Source of the DNA: an uncultured Sphingobacteriaceae bacterium
Lineage (GTDB): Bacteria > Bacteroidota > Bacteroidia > Sphingobacteriales > Sphingobacteriaceae
Reading direction: 5' to 3'
Length of the DNA stretch: 53,458 nucleotides
Assembly (NCBI GenBank): GCA_946887045.1
Contig: CAMPKC010000027.1
Span: 1-53,458, forward strand
Part shown: piece after piece, positions 34,902-41,991 of the stretch
How positions within the stretch are numbered: position 1 is the stretch's first letter
Layout of the letters: every line of letters begins with the position of its first letter
The notes under the pieces: generated by a model
Seen by the model: the letters and a program-made list of their open reading frames with translations, nothing else
Databases searched by the model: none
Told to the model about the DNA's origin: nothing
Translations under genes and position numbers: made by a program

Positions 34902-36509
34902 ATGAATGCGGAAAAAATTATCCATAATGGGATAGAACGAATCAAAATAGATTTTCCCTATAATACCGAAATTGCTGCTCAGCTAAAGGAAATAGCTGAT
35001 TGCCGCTGGAGCAGAACCCATAACGCCTGGCATATTCCATATACAAAAGCTGCATTTGTTGAATTGAAAGCGATTTTTCCGGAGGTAGGCTATAAACAGA
35101 AGGAACCCGAAGTGACTGCAGAGCCGAGAGATATGGAGCAGGCAACAACGCCAATTTGGCGAAAAGATAGTATTTGTATTTATGTATCGGGAAGGAAGAT
35201 AATACTGAAGATGCCTAAAAAGGATGTGGACGTAAAATTTTTACTGAGCCTGCGCTATTCAAAATGGGATGCTCAAAATAAATGCTGGAACATCCCCTCG
35301 TATCCTGGGAACCTTGAACAGATAAAAGAGCATTTTGCCGGCAGGATAAGCGTACTTGAAGAAGGTGGATCTGATTTAAGTGCCGCAAATGACGGTCGTT
35401 CGGTGCGTAAAGCCGAAGTTTTGGTTATAAAAACCATTGCGGGGAGATTGAAAATTATTTTTGGTTTTCATAAACGGTTAAGTTCGCTGATTCGCACGAT
35501 TCCCTATCATAGCTGGAATGCGCAAAATAAATGGTGGACGGTTCCGTATACCGATAAGTTTCTGCAACTAATAAAAAGTCAGTGTGCAGAAGATAATTTG
35601 ATTTTTAACTATGAGGAAGAAGAAAGGGCAAATGATAAGCTGGCACGCCTGACGCCTTTTGATATACCAAATTACAGAACCTGTCCCCAAGAGCTTATAG
35701 ATAAGCTTACAGAGCTAAGGTATAGCGAGAAAACCATAAAAACGTATAGTAATTCGTTTGAAGAGTTTATTAATTACTTCCACAAGCATGATATAAATAG
35801 TATTAATGAGAGTATGATTGTTTCGTTTTTGCGCCATTTGGTAACCGAACGGAAGGTATCATCGTCATACCAAAACCAAGCTATAAATGCGATAAAGTTT
35901 TATTACGAGCGGGTTTTGGGAGGACAGCGCAAGTTTTATTTCATTGAGCGACCGATTACAGAAAAGGTATTGCCGGTAGTTTTGAATAAGGAAGAGGTTA
36001 TAAGTATTTTAAATGCTACGGAAAACCAGAAGCACAAGGCGATGCTGATGCTCGCCTATTCTTCAGGGTTGCGGGTGAGTGAGCTGTTAAGTTTGAAGAT
36101 TAAGGATGTCGACTCGGAGCGGATGCAATTGCGGGTAAGTCAGGCCAAGGGAAAGAAAGATCGTTACACGATACTTAGCACGAAGGCTCTGGACATGCTG
36201 AGGGTATATTTTAAAAACTACCAACCAAGGGAATGGTTATTTGAAGGTGTAGACGGTGGTCAGTACAGTACGCGCAGCATTCAGGCTGTGATGCAGTACA
36301 CATGCAAGAGGGCTGGTATATTGAAGAAGGTGAGTATGCATACTTTAAGACATTCGTTTGCTACTCATTTATTGGAAAGTGGCACGGATTTGCGATATAT
36401 ACAAAGTTTATTAGGCCATTCGTCGAGCAAAACCACCGAGATTTACACACATGTTACTACAAAGGGATTTAATCAGATTGTTAGTCCGCTAGATAATTTG
36501 GATATATGA
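34902..36509 (+). CDS. Cassette-array tyrosine recombinase with three N-terminal HARP-like repeats
   Basis: This recombinase probably inserts and excises the downstream cassettes. Residues 11-60, 91-146 and 172-229 are three divergent copies of a unit reading W-S/D-x-x-x-x-x-W-x-I/V-P followed by a helix, like the HARP domain of SMARCAL1-type helicases; such units bind structured DNA there. A SAM-like core-binding domain follows (262-340: LRYSEKTIKTYSNSFEEFI), then the catalytic domain with R391 (SSGLRVSEL), K in QAKGKKDR, H480-x-x-R483 (HTLRHSFATHLL), H506 (LLGHSSSKTTEIYTHV) and Tyr515. Between boxes I and II it lacks the extra segment that marks canonical IntI. It is therefore XerC/D-like in catalysis with an unusual front end. 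ATG 34902 follows a good -7 box. Confidence 0.9.
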   Translation: MNAEKIIHNGIERIKIDFPYNTEIAAQLKEIADCRWSRTHNAWHIPYTKAAFVELKAIFPEVGYKQKEPEVTAEPRDMEQATTPIWRKDSICIYVSGRKIILKMPKKDVDVKFLLSLRYSKWDAQNKCWNIPSYPGNLEQIKEHFAGRISVLEEGGSDLSAANDGRSVRKAEVLVIKTIAGRLKIIFGFHKRLSSLIRTIPYHSWNAQNKWWTVPYTDKFLQLIKSQCAEDNLIFNYEEEERANDKLARLTPFDIPNYRTCPQELIDKLTELRYSEKTIKTYSNSFEEFINYFHKHDINSINESMIVSFLRHLVTERKVSSSYQNQAINAIKFYYERVLGGQRKFYFIERPITEKVLPVVLNKEEVISILNATENQKHKAMLMLAYSSGLRVSELLSLKIKDVDSERMQLRVSQAKGKKDRYTILSTKALDMLRVYFKNYQPREWLFEGVDGGQYSTRSIQAVMQYTCKRAGILKKVSMHTLRHSFATHLLESGTDLRYIQSLLGHSSSKTTEIYTHVTTKGFNQIVSPLDNLDI

Positions 36510-36634
36510 TTTTATATGATTAATTATGTGTATGAGATGGCTGAAACTGTTAAAAAAAGAAAAATTCGGATCGGAATCAGAAGCTCAGCTATATCGGATA
36601 TTTGCGCATATGCGTAAACATACTCGTTGGCGGC
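36510..36634 (+). other. Candidate attI / cassette leader region
   Basis: This is the gap between the recombinase stop and the first core GTTGGCGGC (36626-36634), which is complementary to the inverse core GCCGCCAAC (37160-37168) at the 3' end of the first cassette. By integron rules recombination would fall after G36626, so attI lies just upstream. The block at 36592-36610 (TATCGGATATTTGCGCATA) resembles 34868-34888 before the recombinase. A cassette promoter is expected here but no clean -33/-7 pair is seen. Confidence 0.55.
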
Positions 36635-36652
36635 AAGCATAAGAAAGACGAC

Positions 36653-37150
36653 ATGGTGGACACTAAGACAGCAAAAAAAATTGGGCAGCGACTTGCAATA
36701 AAGTCTGCACTCATAGGAATTGTCGTCGCTTACATCATTTTCGGCGGACTAATTTTCAGTTGGGACCTGAAGATATTCAAAGCAATCTTTTGGATTTTCG
36801 ACGTCCACTTCTGGTACCACTTATTAATTGGAGCTTTCGGATTATTAATAATGGCTTACCTTTTTGGACAACAAGCAGGAGTTGAAATAATTCTGAAAAA
36901 CAGAAATGAACTTTTAACCGGAATAAAGTATGGATTTTTCACTTTATTACTTGGAACTTTAATAGGAAGCACAGTCGGGTTTATTGAAGAAGGAATCGAT
37001 AATATAGGGGACTTTGGTAATCCGTTTTTCGATTACTATTTCAAACCAATGTATTGGGTGACAATCTTTGGAATAGTGCCAGTGGTCATTGTGGGGATAT
37101 GGTTCGGGCGACAGATTAAGAAGCAAGGACTTAATATACAGGGGGACTAA
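36653..37150 (+). CDS. Cassette 1: polytopic membrane protein, unknown
   Basis: The 165-aa protein (MVDTKTAKKIGQRLAIKSAL start) has about four membrane helices (GIVVAYIIFGGLIF; LLIGAFGLLIMAYLF; YGFFTLLLGTLIGSTVGFI; WVTIFGIVPVVIVGIWF). I use ATG 36653; the open frame extends to a TTG at 36602, but that lies outside the cassette, upstream of the core at 36626. It is the first and presumably best-expressed cassette. No function recognised. Confidence 0.75.
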   Translation: MVDTKTAKKIGQRLAIKSALIGIVVAYIIFGGLIFSWDLKIFKAIFWIFDVHFWYHLLIGAFGLLIMAYLFGQQAGVEIILKNRNELLTGIKYGFFTLLLGTLIGSTVGFIEEGIDNIGDFGNPFFDYYFKPMYWVTIFGIVPVVIVGIWFGRQIKKQGLNIQGD

Positions 37151-37159
37151 AAAATGCCA

Positions 37160-37295
37160 GCCGCCAACATGGGTTTTGCGAAAATGGCGGGTGACGTTGT
37201 TCTCGAAAATTTTCTACATTTAACTAAGCTTTGTGCTGGGCGACAATAAAGTGCTTTCTATCCGCCATCTTCGCAAAGCCTTAACCGTTAGGTGC
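37160..37295 (+). repeat. attC-like site 1 (family A)
   Basis: Inverse core GCCGCCAAC (37160-37168); core GTTAGGTGC (37287-37295). Arms GGGTTTTGCGAAAATGGCGG (from 37171) and CCGCCATCTTCGCAAAGCC (from 37262) pair almost throughout, with a few extra bases on one side. The 65-70-base loop contains GACGTT and GTGCTGGGCGAC (37233-37244). Confidence 0.85.
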
Positions 37296-37337
37296 AAACT
37301 TAACAAACCGACATAATAACAAAACCCTTCGAGCTTG

Positions 37338-37904
37338 ATGAAGAAAAGCAGGACTCAAAAGATGCTACAAACAAAACGATTGGCATTATCTAGATGGCAA
37401 ATGTTTTGGCATTTTTCAGTCGTGCCTTTCATACTCATTACACCAATAATGAGTGCAATAGCAATTTTTCAAATAGAGGTAAGTGGGGCTTACAGCGGAG
37501 TACGGACTACTAATGAACACTTCAATATGGGATGGCCCTGGTTAATCCCCGCTGCCCTATTCGCGGTGATTCAATATCGACGATTAAGTCTTAAAAAAGT
37601 TGAAGTTTCTTTAACAGCAGAAGAATTTAAAAAATCAGTTAAAGAAGTGGGAAGGAAATTAGGCTGGCAGGTGGAATGTTTGACCAATGATTTAATGATT
37701 GCTAAAACCGGGTTCACTTGGGCAAGTTGGGGCGAAAGAATAACAGTCATCCGTGAAAGAGACTTTCTCTTAATAAATAGCATATGCGACCCTGATAGTC
37801 GTCCGTCAATCTCCTCGTGGGGTAGGAATCGTAAAAATATCAATGCTTTAGTGACAGCAATAAAGCCAGCACCTAACACAGGCTCTTGCAAAAATGGCGG
37901 GTAA
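37338..37904 (+). CDS. Cassette 2: two-helix membrane protein with cytoplasmic domain
   Basis: The 188-aa protein starts at ATG 37338, overlapping a TTG at 37335. A basic N-terminus precedes two membrane helices (about 25-45, WHFSVVPFILITPIMSAIAI; and 65-80). They are followed by a soluble domain of about 100 residues (EEFKKSVKEVGRKLGWQVEC, SWGERITVIRERDFLLINSI). The last residues (NTGSCKNGG) are encoded by the attC arm, and the stop lies inside site 2. The plan resembles cassette 6. Function unknown. Confidence 0.75.
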   Translation: MKKSRTQKMLQTKRLALSRWQMFWHFSVVPFILITPIMSAIAIFQIEVSGAYSGVRTTNEHFNMGWPWLIPAALFAVIQYRRLSLKKVEVSLTAEEFKKSVKEVGRKLGWQVECLTNDLMIAKTGFTWASWGERITVIRERDFLLINSICDPDSRPSISSWGRNRKNINALVTAIKPAPNTGSCKNGG

Positions 37905-38004
37905 CGTTATTCTTAAATTTTTCTACATTTAACCAAGCTTTGTGCCGGGTGACAATTGATTGCTTTCTATCCGCCATCTTCGCAAAGCCCTAAACGTTAG
38001 CGGT
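37869..38004 (+). repeat. attC-like site 2 (family A)
   Basis: Inverse core GCACCTAAC (37869-37877), the exact complement of the GTTAGGTGC core at the start of cassette 2; core GTTAGCGGT (37996-38004). Arms GGCTCTTGCAAAAATGGCGG and CCGCCATCTTCGCAAAGCC. Confidence 0.9.
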
Positions 38005-38040
38005 AATTACCCAAACCCACCAAATAGTCTAAAGACTGAC

Positions 38041-38424
38041 ATGAATGAAAGAATAAAAACCTATTTAAAGCTTGGATTTTCATTCTACGTCCTTAATGCA
38101 ATTTTTCTTTTAGTAATTCAACCAAAACTAGAACATCTGCATGATGGAGGCTTTAGCCTACTTCTGTTGTTTATTATCATTCTTCAAATCCCGTTTTTCA
38201 AGAGACTTTTGAATCGAAATACATTTGTAGCAATAATTGCCTCTGTCTTTCTTACGTTGATTGCGACAATTTCAGCGTTAGCAATTGTTCAGAATAGCTC
38301 ACTTTACAATGTTGACCCCTTACCAAGACAATTTATAATAGCAACATTCTTCTTTTCGATTGAGATTTTAATACTGGAATTCACGAACAGACAATTGGAC
38401 CAGAAGAAAAGTAACTACCGCTAA
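38041..38424 (+). CDS. Cassette 3: small polytopic membrane protein
   Basis: The 127-aa protein (MNERIKTYLKLGFSFYVLNA) has four predicted membrane helices (FYVLNAIFLLVI; FSLLLLFIIILQIPFF; FVAIIASVFLTLIATISAL; FIIATFFFSIEILIL). The start is ATG 38041; the frame is open upstream only because it reads through the attC site. The stop TAA lies within the inverse core of site 3 (38422-38424), so gene and site are fused end to end. No family recognised. Confidence 0.75.
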   Translation: MNERIKTYLKLGFSFYVLNAIFLLVIQPKLEHLHDGGFSLLLLFIIILQIPFFKRLLNRNTFVAIIASVFLTLIATISALAIVQNSSLYNVDPLPRQFIIATFFFSIEILILEFTNRQLDQKKSNYR

Positions 38425-38551
38425 CACAGCCTTTACAAAAATGGCGGGCGACGTTATTCTCGAAAATTTCTACATTTAACTAAGTTTTGTGCCGAGCAAT
38501 AATGAAGTGCTTTCTATCCGCCATCTTCGCAAAGCCTTAACCGTTATGGGC
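38417..38551 (+). repeat. attC-like site 3 (family A)
   Basis: Inverse core ACCGCTAAC (38417-38425), the complement of the cassette 3 start core GTTAGCGGT; core GTTATGGGC (38543-38551). Same arms and loop as sites 1, 2 and 7 with a few substitutions (GCCTTTACAAAAATGGCGG). Confidence 0.9.
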
Positions 38552-38556
38552 AAGCT

Positions 38557-39093
38557 ATGAAGACCACTTCACTCCTGTTGCTGCTAATTAACCTACTGTC
38601 TTCATGTAACAACATGGGCGACAACCATAAATCTTATTTCGTCTTAACCGACACAGTTGTAAGTGAGATAAAAAAAGGAATACAAAGTCACAGGTTCTCA
38701 AAACAGGAATTATCTCATAAATCAAAATTTGGAGGGTATGTGTATGAGCTCCTTAAGGAGGATAAATCACGGGTGTACCTATGTTCCGAAAACGGTGGCG
38801 AGGCTGGTTCGACTATATTGGAATGTTACTACAAAGAAGGACAACCGATATTTGCAGTTTATAGAAAGTATGTATTTGAATCAAAAGGCCATGAATATGA
38901 CTCCGAAAAGCCCATTTTAACATTTGAACAAGCGAACTACATTGTCGAGAACCGGACTCTAAAAAAGGCAATTACAAAAAATGTTAAGAATGAACTCTGG
39001 AGCGACGAAGACATTCCTTCTGATGTCGAATTGATGAATATCATCAAAAGCATACAACTCGAGCTTGCGGAAGAAAAAATAGCCAGCCCATAA
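38557..39093 (+). CDS. Cassette 4: lipoprotein, unknown
   Basis: The 178-aa protein has a signal peptide ending in a lipobox (MKTTSLLLLLINLLSSCNN, Cys17). The mature part is polar with mixed alpha/beta character and one disulphide-capable pair (VYLCSENGGEAGSTILECYYKE spans it; the cysteines are 14 apart). The ATG is only 6 bp after the core, so its ribosome-binding site must lie within the attC arm. The stop TAA lies in the inverse core of site 4. Function unknown. Confidence 0.75.
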   Translation: MKTTSLLLLLINLLSSCNNMGDNHKSYFVLTDTVVSEIKKGIQSHRFSKQELSHKSKFGGYVYELLKEDKSRVYLCSENGGEAGSTILECYYKEGQPIFAVYRKYVFESKGHEYDSEKPILTFEQANYIVENRTLKKAITKNVKNELWSDEDIPSDVELMNIIKSIQLELAEEKIASP

Positions 39094-39222
39094 CATAGGG
39101 TTTAAGTTATGCCCGCGCGACGTGAATCTCGTTCCTTTTCTTCTTTTTAATTACTTTAGTGCTGGGCGACCGGTGACTGCCTTTTAATCGGGCACAACCT
39201 AAACCCTTAACCGTTATGTGGC
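39086..39222 (+). repeat. attC-like site 4 (family B)
   Basis: Inverse core GCCCATAAC (39086-39094), the complement of the cassette 4 start core GTTATGGGC; core GTTATGTGGC (39213-39222). Arms GGGTTTAAGTTATGCCCG and CGGGCACAACCTAAACCC differ entirely from family A, but the loop keeps GCGACGTGAATCTCG and AGTGCTGGGCGAC. Confidence 0.88.
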
Positions 39223-39241
39223 ATTTTAAAAAACCGACCAA

Positions 39242-39802
39242 TTGACAAGACTACTCCTTATAATAACTGTTCTGTTCTCCATATCTTGTAGGTGTAGCAC
39301 CGACTTTAAAACCTTACAAACTGGCCAAGTCGACAATATTGACACGACCATCAGTGCATCAGCCAGAATGTGGCAAGGACAATATGAATATCTTGGAATA
39401 GACATCAAAATAAAAAGGAAAGACTCCCTTTTTGTAAAAAACATAATTGTAAAGCCTTTCAGAAAGGATGGAGAGTTTTATCCTTGGTTTTCTGACTTTG
39501 CTATGAATTCTTATTATACGGGAAACGGACAATCTCTAGGAAATAGAGGCGATAAAGGAATTTATTGGGAAGATTATTTTGCCGACAAATTTCAAGAGCT
39601 TCCCAAAGAAAATAGAAGGACTAACAAAAATGATTTTTTTGTAACGTATACGGCGCATTATAATAGCGAAAAGTCAATAGACTTCGAAAACTTTTCAGCG
39701 GACATTCAAGTGGAACTTATAGACAGAGAAGGCAAAGAAATAAAGATTGAACGTCACTTCGACTTCCATGGGAAACGATATTGTAGATTCAGTCCGCATT
39801 GA
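39242..39802 (+). CDS. Cassette 5: secreted or lipid-anchored protein, TTG start
   Basis: The 186-aa protein starts at TTG 39242 (MTRLLLIITVLFSISCRCST), giving a signal peptide with a weak lipobox at Cys16. The mature part is soluble and basic-aromatic (IDIKIKRKDSLFVKNIIVKP, FADKFQELPKENRR). A 9-codon ORF (39216-39245) begins at the ATG inside the core GTTATGTGG and ends in TGA overlapping the TTG, suggesting termination-reinitiation. No family recognised. Confidence 0.65.
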   Translation: MTRLLLIITVLFSISCRCSTDFKTLQTGQVDNIDTTISASARMWQGQYEYLGIDIKIKRKDSLFVKNIIVKPFRKDGEFYPWFSDFAMNSYYTGNGQSLGNRGDKGIYWEDYFADKFQELPKENRRTNKNDFFVTYTAHYNSEKSIDFENFSADIQVELIDREGKEIKIERHFDFHGKRYCRFSPH

Positions 39803-39809
39803 AGAAAAC

Positions 39810-39946
39810 GCCACATAACACAGGCTCTGTTGCAATTGAGGCTGACGTGGTTTATGTAATTTCAGTGCTTTCTACTACATTAGTGCAGGTTTGAAAGTGA
39901 CGTGCAATTAATGCCGCAACAGCAACAAGCCTTAACCGTTAGTGGC
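39810..39946 (+). repeat. attC-like site 5 (family C)
   Basis: Inverse core GCCACATAAC (39810-39819), the complement of the cassette 5 start core GTTATGTGGC; core GTTAGTGGC (39938-39946). Arms GGCTCTGTTGCAATTG and its partner CAATTAATGCCGC with GCAACAGCAACAAGCC form a third stem type. The loop retains GACGTGG and TAGTGCAGG remnants. Confidence 0.8.
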
Positions 39947-39987
39947 AACAATCGGACCCGACCAAAGACATATCCGACCTGAACCAA

Positions 39988-40536
39988 ATGATTACCGACA
40001 TTGATATTCAACTAAGTAAAGCCGAGAACAAGCTAGTCTTCAGAATGAATTTATTTGAGCGAATTTTCGCTTTCGTTGTCGATACAGCAATGATATTTAC
40101 CTTTCCTATAATAACACTTTCTTACACTTTACAGCATTTAGACACTTTTAAGGAAGACTACTTCGGCGAACTTATGGGAAACCTGGTAGCATTTGGCTTT
40201 GCATATTTTCTTTATGAATGGCTTAAGAAACCGACCAGATTGCATAAGATTAGCGGGCAAAGTATAGAACAAAATAAACTTATCGCCAAAGAAGTACTGA
40301 AGGAAATGAGCTGGTTAATTCAGGTTGAAAAAGCAGACCATTTAATTGCTGGCCCCCAAAGCACCTTTCAAAAACAATTGACAGTTATATTTGACAGAAA
40401 AGACATTCTCTTGAGTTCACTTAGGTTTGGACGAAGTGACGCAATGATGAACTATCATTCAGATGGCGCAGAGACGTTTAAGGAAAAGTTTGAAGCTTAC
40501 ATCAATGCCAGAACGATAATTGGACATCTGGAATGA
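39988..40536 (+). CDS. Cassette 6: two-helix membrane protein with cytoplasmic domain
   Basis: The 182-aa protein has membrane helices near residues 28-48 (RIFAFVVDTAMIFTFPIITL) and 62-78 (LMGNLVAFGFAYFLYEW). A soluble domain follows (NKLIAKEVLKEMSWLIQVEKA, KQLTVIFDRKDILLSSLRFG). The overall plan, domain sizes and a W-x-x-x-V-E/C-x-x...D-x-L/M-I-A pattern resemble cassette 2, so they may be distant homologues. Function unknown. Confidence 0.75.
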   Translation: MITDIDIQLSKAENKLVFRMNLFERIFAFVVDTAMIFTFPIITLSYTLQHLDTFKEDYFGELMGNLVAFGFAYFLYEWLKKPTRLHKISGQSIEQNKLIAKEVLKEMSWLIQVEKADHLIAGPQSTFQKQLTVIFDRKDILLSSLRFGRSDAMMNYHSDGAETFKEKFEAYINARTIIGHLE

Positions 40537-40545
40537 AGAATTGCT

Positions 40546-40681
40546 GCTGCTAACACAGGGTTCAAATTATGCCCGGGCGACGTGAATCTCGTTCCTGTTC
40601 TACTTTTTAATTACTTTAGTGCTGGGTGACAGGTGACTGACTTTTAACCGGGCACAACTTAAACCCTTAACCGTTAGCAGC
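40546..40681 (+). repeat. attC-like site 6 (family B)
   Basis: Inverse core GCTGCTAAC (40546-40554); core GTTAGCAGC (40673-40681). The inverse core does not complement the cassette 6 start core (GTTAGTGGC), the only exception in the array. Its bases instead complement the core of its own site. Arms as in site 4. Confidence 0.88.
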
Positions 40682-40699
40682 AAAGCAAAAACAAATCGC

Positions 40700-41401
40700 A
40701 TGAAAAACGCAGCTATACTTTTGTGGTCTATCATTCTAGTTAGTAGTTGCGACAGTTCGAAATGGGAAACTATAAAGGGTAGTGGCATCAACGATGAACC
40801 GAAGTCGATTGGAAATGTAATTTATTTCGAAAATGAGAACGAAGGTGTCGTTGGAGGCTATTACACAGTTAGGGACGCAAATGCAGAAAACGATTTTGAT
40901 TTAACACTGAAACCGATTCTGTTTTTAACTCAAGATGGAGGGAGGAATTGGACTGAAGTGCTATTTAGCCCTACGATGCAGGGCGCCATCGAGAACGCGA
41001 TTTTCAGCGGTGATACTTTAATCTGTCAAATTGATTCTTCTATATTTCTCTTGTCGGACGGAGGCAAACGCATACTAGCAGCGCCAGATTCAAATGAGCA
41101 AAAAGAAATTATTAGAAAACACTTCAGTGCCAATAGACATGACATCAAAACACATGATTTTTTTCATCAGGACAAAAAGTATTATATAAAAGAAATCTAC
41201 CGGAACGAGCACTCCGTTGTAAATGTGTGCTACGGCGAAGAGACAATGACTGATTACTATTTTGTTTCATTTGACAAAGGTGCCACGTGGACTTTTTTAC
41301 AAAAAACATTTGGTGATAACAGAGCCAGATTTTTGTTACGAGATAAATATCTATTGTGTTATGACTTTCCATTTGGACTGCGACGATTGAAACTGAAATA
41401 A
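40700..41401 (+). CDS. Cassette 7: lipoprotein with BNR/YCF48-like repeats
   Basis: The 233-aa protein has a lipoprotein signal (MKNAAILLWSIILVSSCDSS, Cys17). The mature part has two Asp-box-like turns (LTQDGGRNWTEVLF near residue 75; VSFDKGATWTFLQ near residue 195) typical of beta-propeller families such as YCF48/BNR proteins, though the protein is too short for a full propeller unless it oligomerises. It is the longest cassette gene. Function unknown; an outer-surface location is likely. Confidence 0.75.
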   Translation: MKNAAILLWSIILVSSCDSSKWETIKGSGINDEPKSIGNVIYFENENEGVVGGYYTVRDANAENDFDLTLKPILFLTQDGGRNWTEVLFSPTMQGAIENAIFSGDTLICQIDSSIFLLSDGGKRILAAPDSNEQKEIIRKHFSANRHDIKTHDFFHQDKKYYIKEIYRNEHSVVNVCYGEETMTDYYFVSFDKGATWTFLQKTFGDNRARFLLRDKYLLCYDFPFGLRRLKLK

Positions 41402-41407
41402 TGCTCT

Positions 41408-41543
41408 GCTGCTAACACAGGCTCTTGCAAAAATGGCGGGTGACGTTATTCTCGAAATTTTCTACATTTAACTAAGTTTTGTGCTGGATGACAATGAAGT
41501 GCTTTCTATCCGCCATCTTCGCAAAGCCCTATACGTTAACTGC
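41408..41543 (+). repeat. attC-like site 7 (family A)
   Basis: Inverse core GCTGCTAAC (41408-41416), the complement of the cassette 7 start core GTTAGCAGC; core GTTAACTGC (41535-41543). Arms GGCTCTTGCAAAAATGGCGG and CCGCCATCTTCGCAAAGCCC as in site 2. Confidence 0.9.
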
Positions 41544-41558
41544 AATACTTTAGAACTG

Positions 41559-41888
41559 ATGCTGTTCATCATATTTTTTTCAGTTTGGGTGCCGACTTGT
41601 ATTTTCCCGCCTGCCCATAAATTTCTGCGAGACATTAGAGCGTACATTTTTTGCATAGTATTAGCGATTCTAGTTTTTGGACTTTCAGTAATGGATTACA
41701 CGCAGAGTTTTTCAAAAGATGAAAAAATTCAAACTTTAATGTCTTTAAGCCCTCTCACTTTTCTAATACTTTACAAGTTTTTTGACCAAATGATCCTCAA
41801 TAGGTTAGATAGACATATATTTTTCTATATGAAGTATGGTGTAGACTGGGAATCTGATGACCAAACAAAACTAGAATGGATACTGTAG
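41559..41888 (+). CDS. Cassette 8 (last): small membrane protein
   Basis: The 109-aa protein starts at ATG 41559 (MLFIIFFSVWVPTCIFPPAH); the longer open frame from 41481 reads through the attC site. It has three or four hydrophobic segments (LFIIFFSVWVPTCIF; AYIFCIVLAILVFGLSV; LMSLSPLTFLILYKFF). No inverse core complementary to its GTTAACTGC start is found downstream, so this is either the anchored end of the array or a cassette with a lost site. Confidence 0.65.
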   Translation: MLFIIFFSVWVPTCIFPPAHKFLRDIRAYIFCIVLAILVFGLSVMDYTQSFSKDEKIQTLMSLSPLTFLILYKFFDQMILNRLDRHIFFYMKYGVDWESDDQTKLEWIL

Positions 41889-41991
41889 ACAATTCTCATC
41901 TTTGTTCCTCTTTATTGGGGAGCATTGGGGCTGTTGATTTTTTAATTGTAGACGAAGCGGTATAGACTACTCCCTACATAGTTAGAGCAGC

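Noticed and set aside
36602..36652. TTG start at 36602 for the cassette 1 gene
   Set aside because: It lies upstream of the recombination core at 36626, so it is not part of the cassette; ATG 36653 is inside it.
37960..38040. N-terminal extension of cassette 3 from 37960 (and likewise cassette 8 from 41481)
   Set aside because: Both extensions read through conserved attC arms (SIRHLRKAL in each), which only happen to be open.
37160..41543. Repeated 136-bp sequences as MITEs, REP elements or IS remnants
   Set aside because: They sit only between single genes, in one orientation, with no target duplications, and their terminal bases follow cassette-specific complementarity, which insertion elements would not produce.
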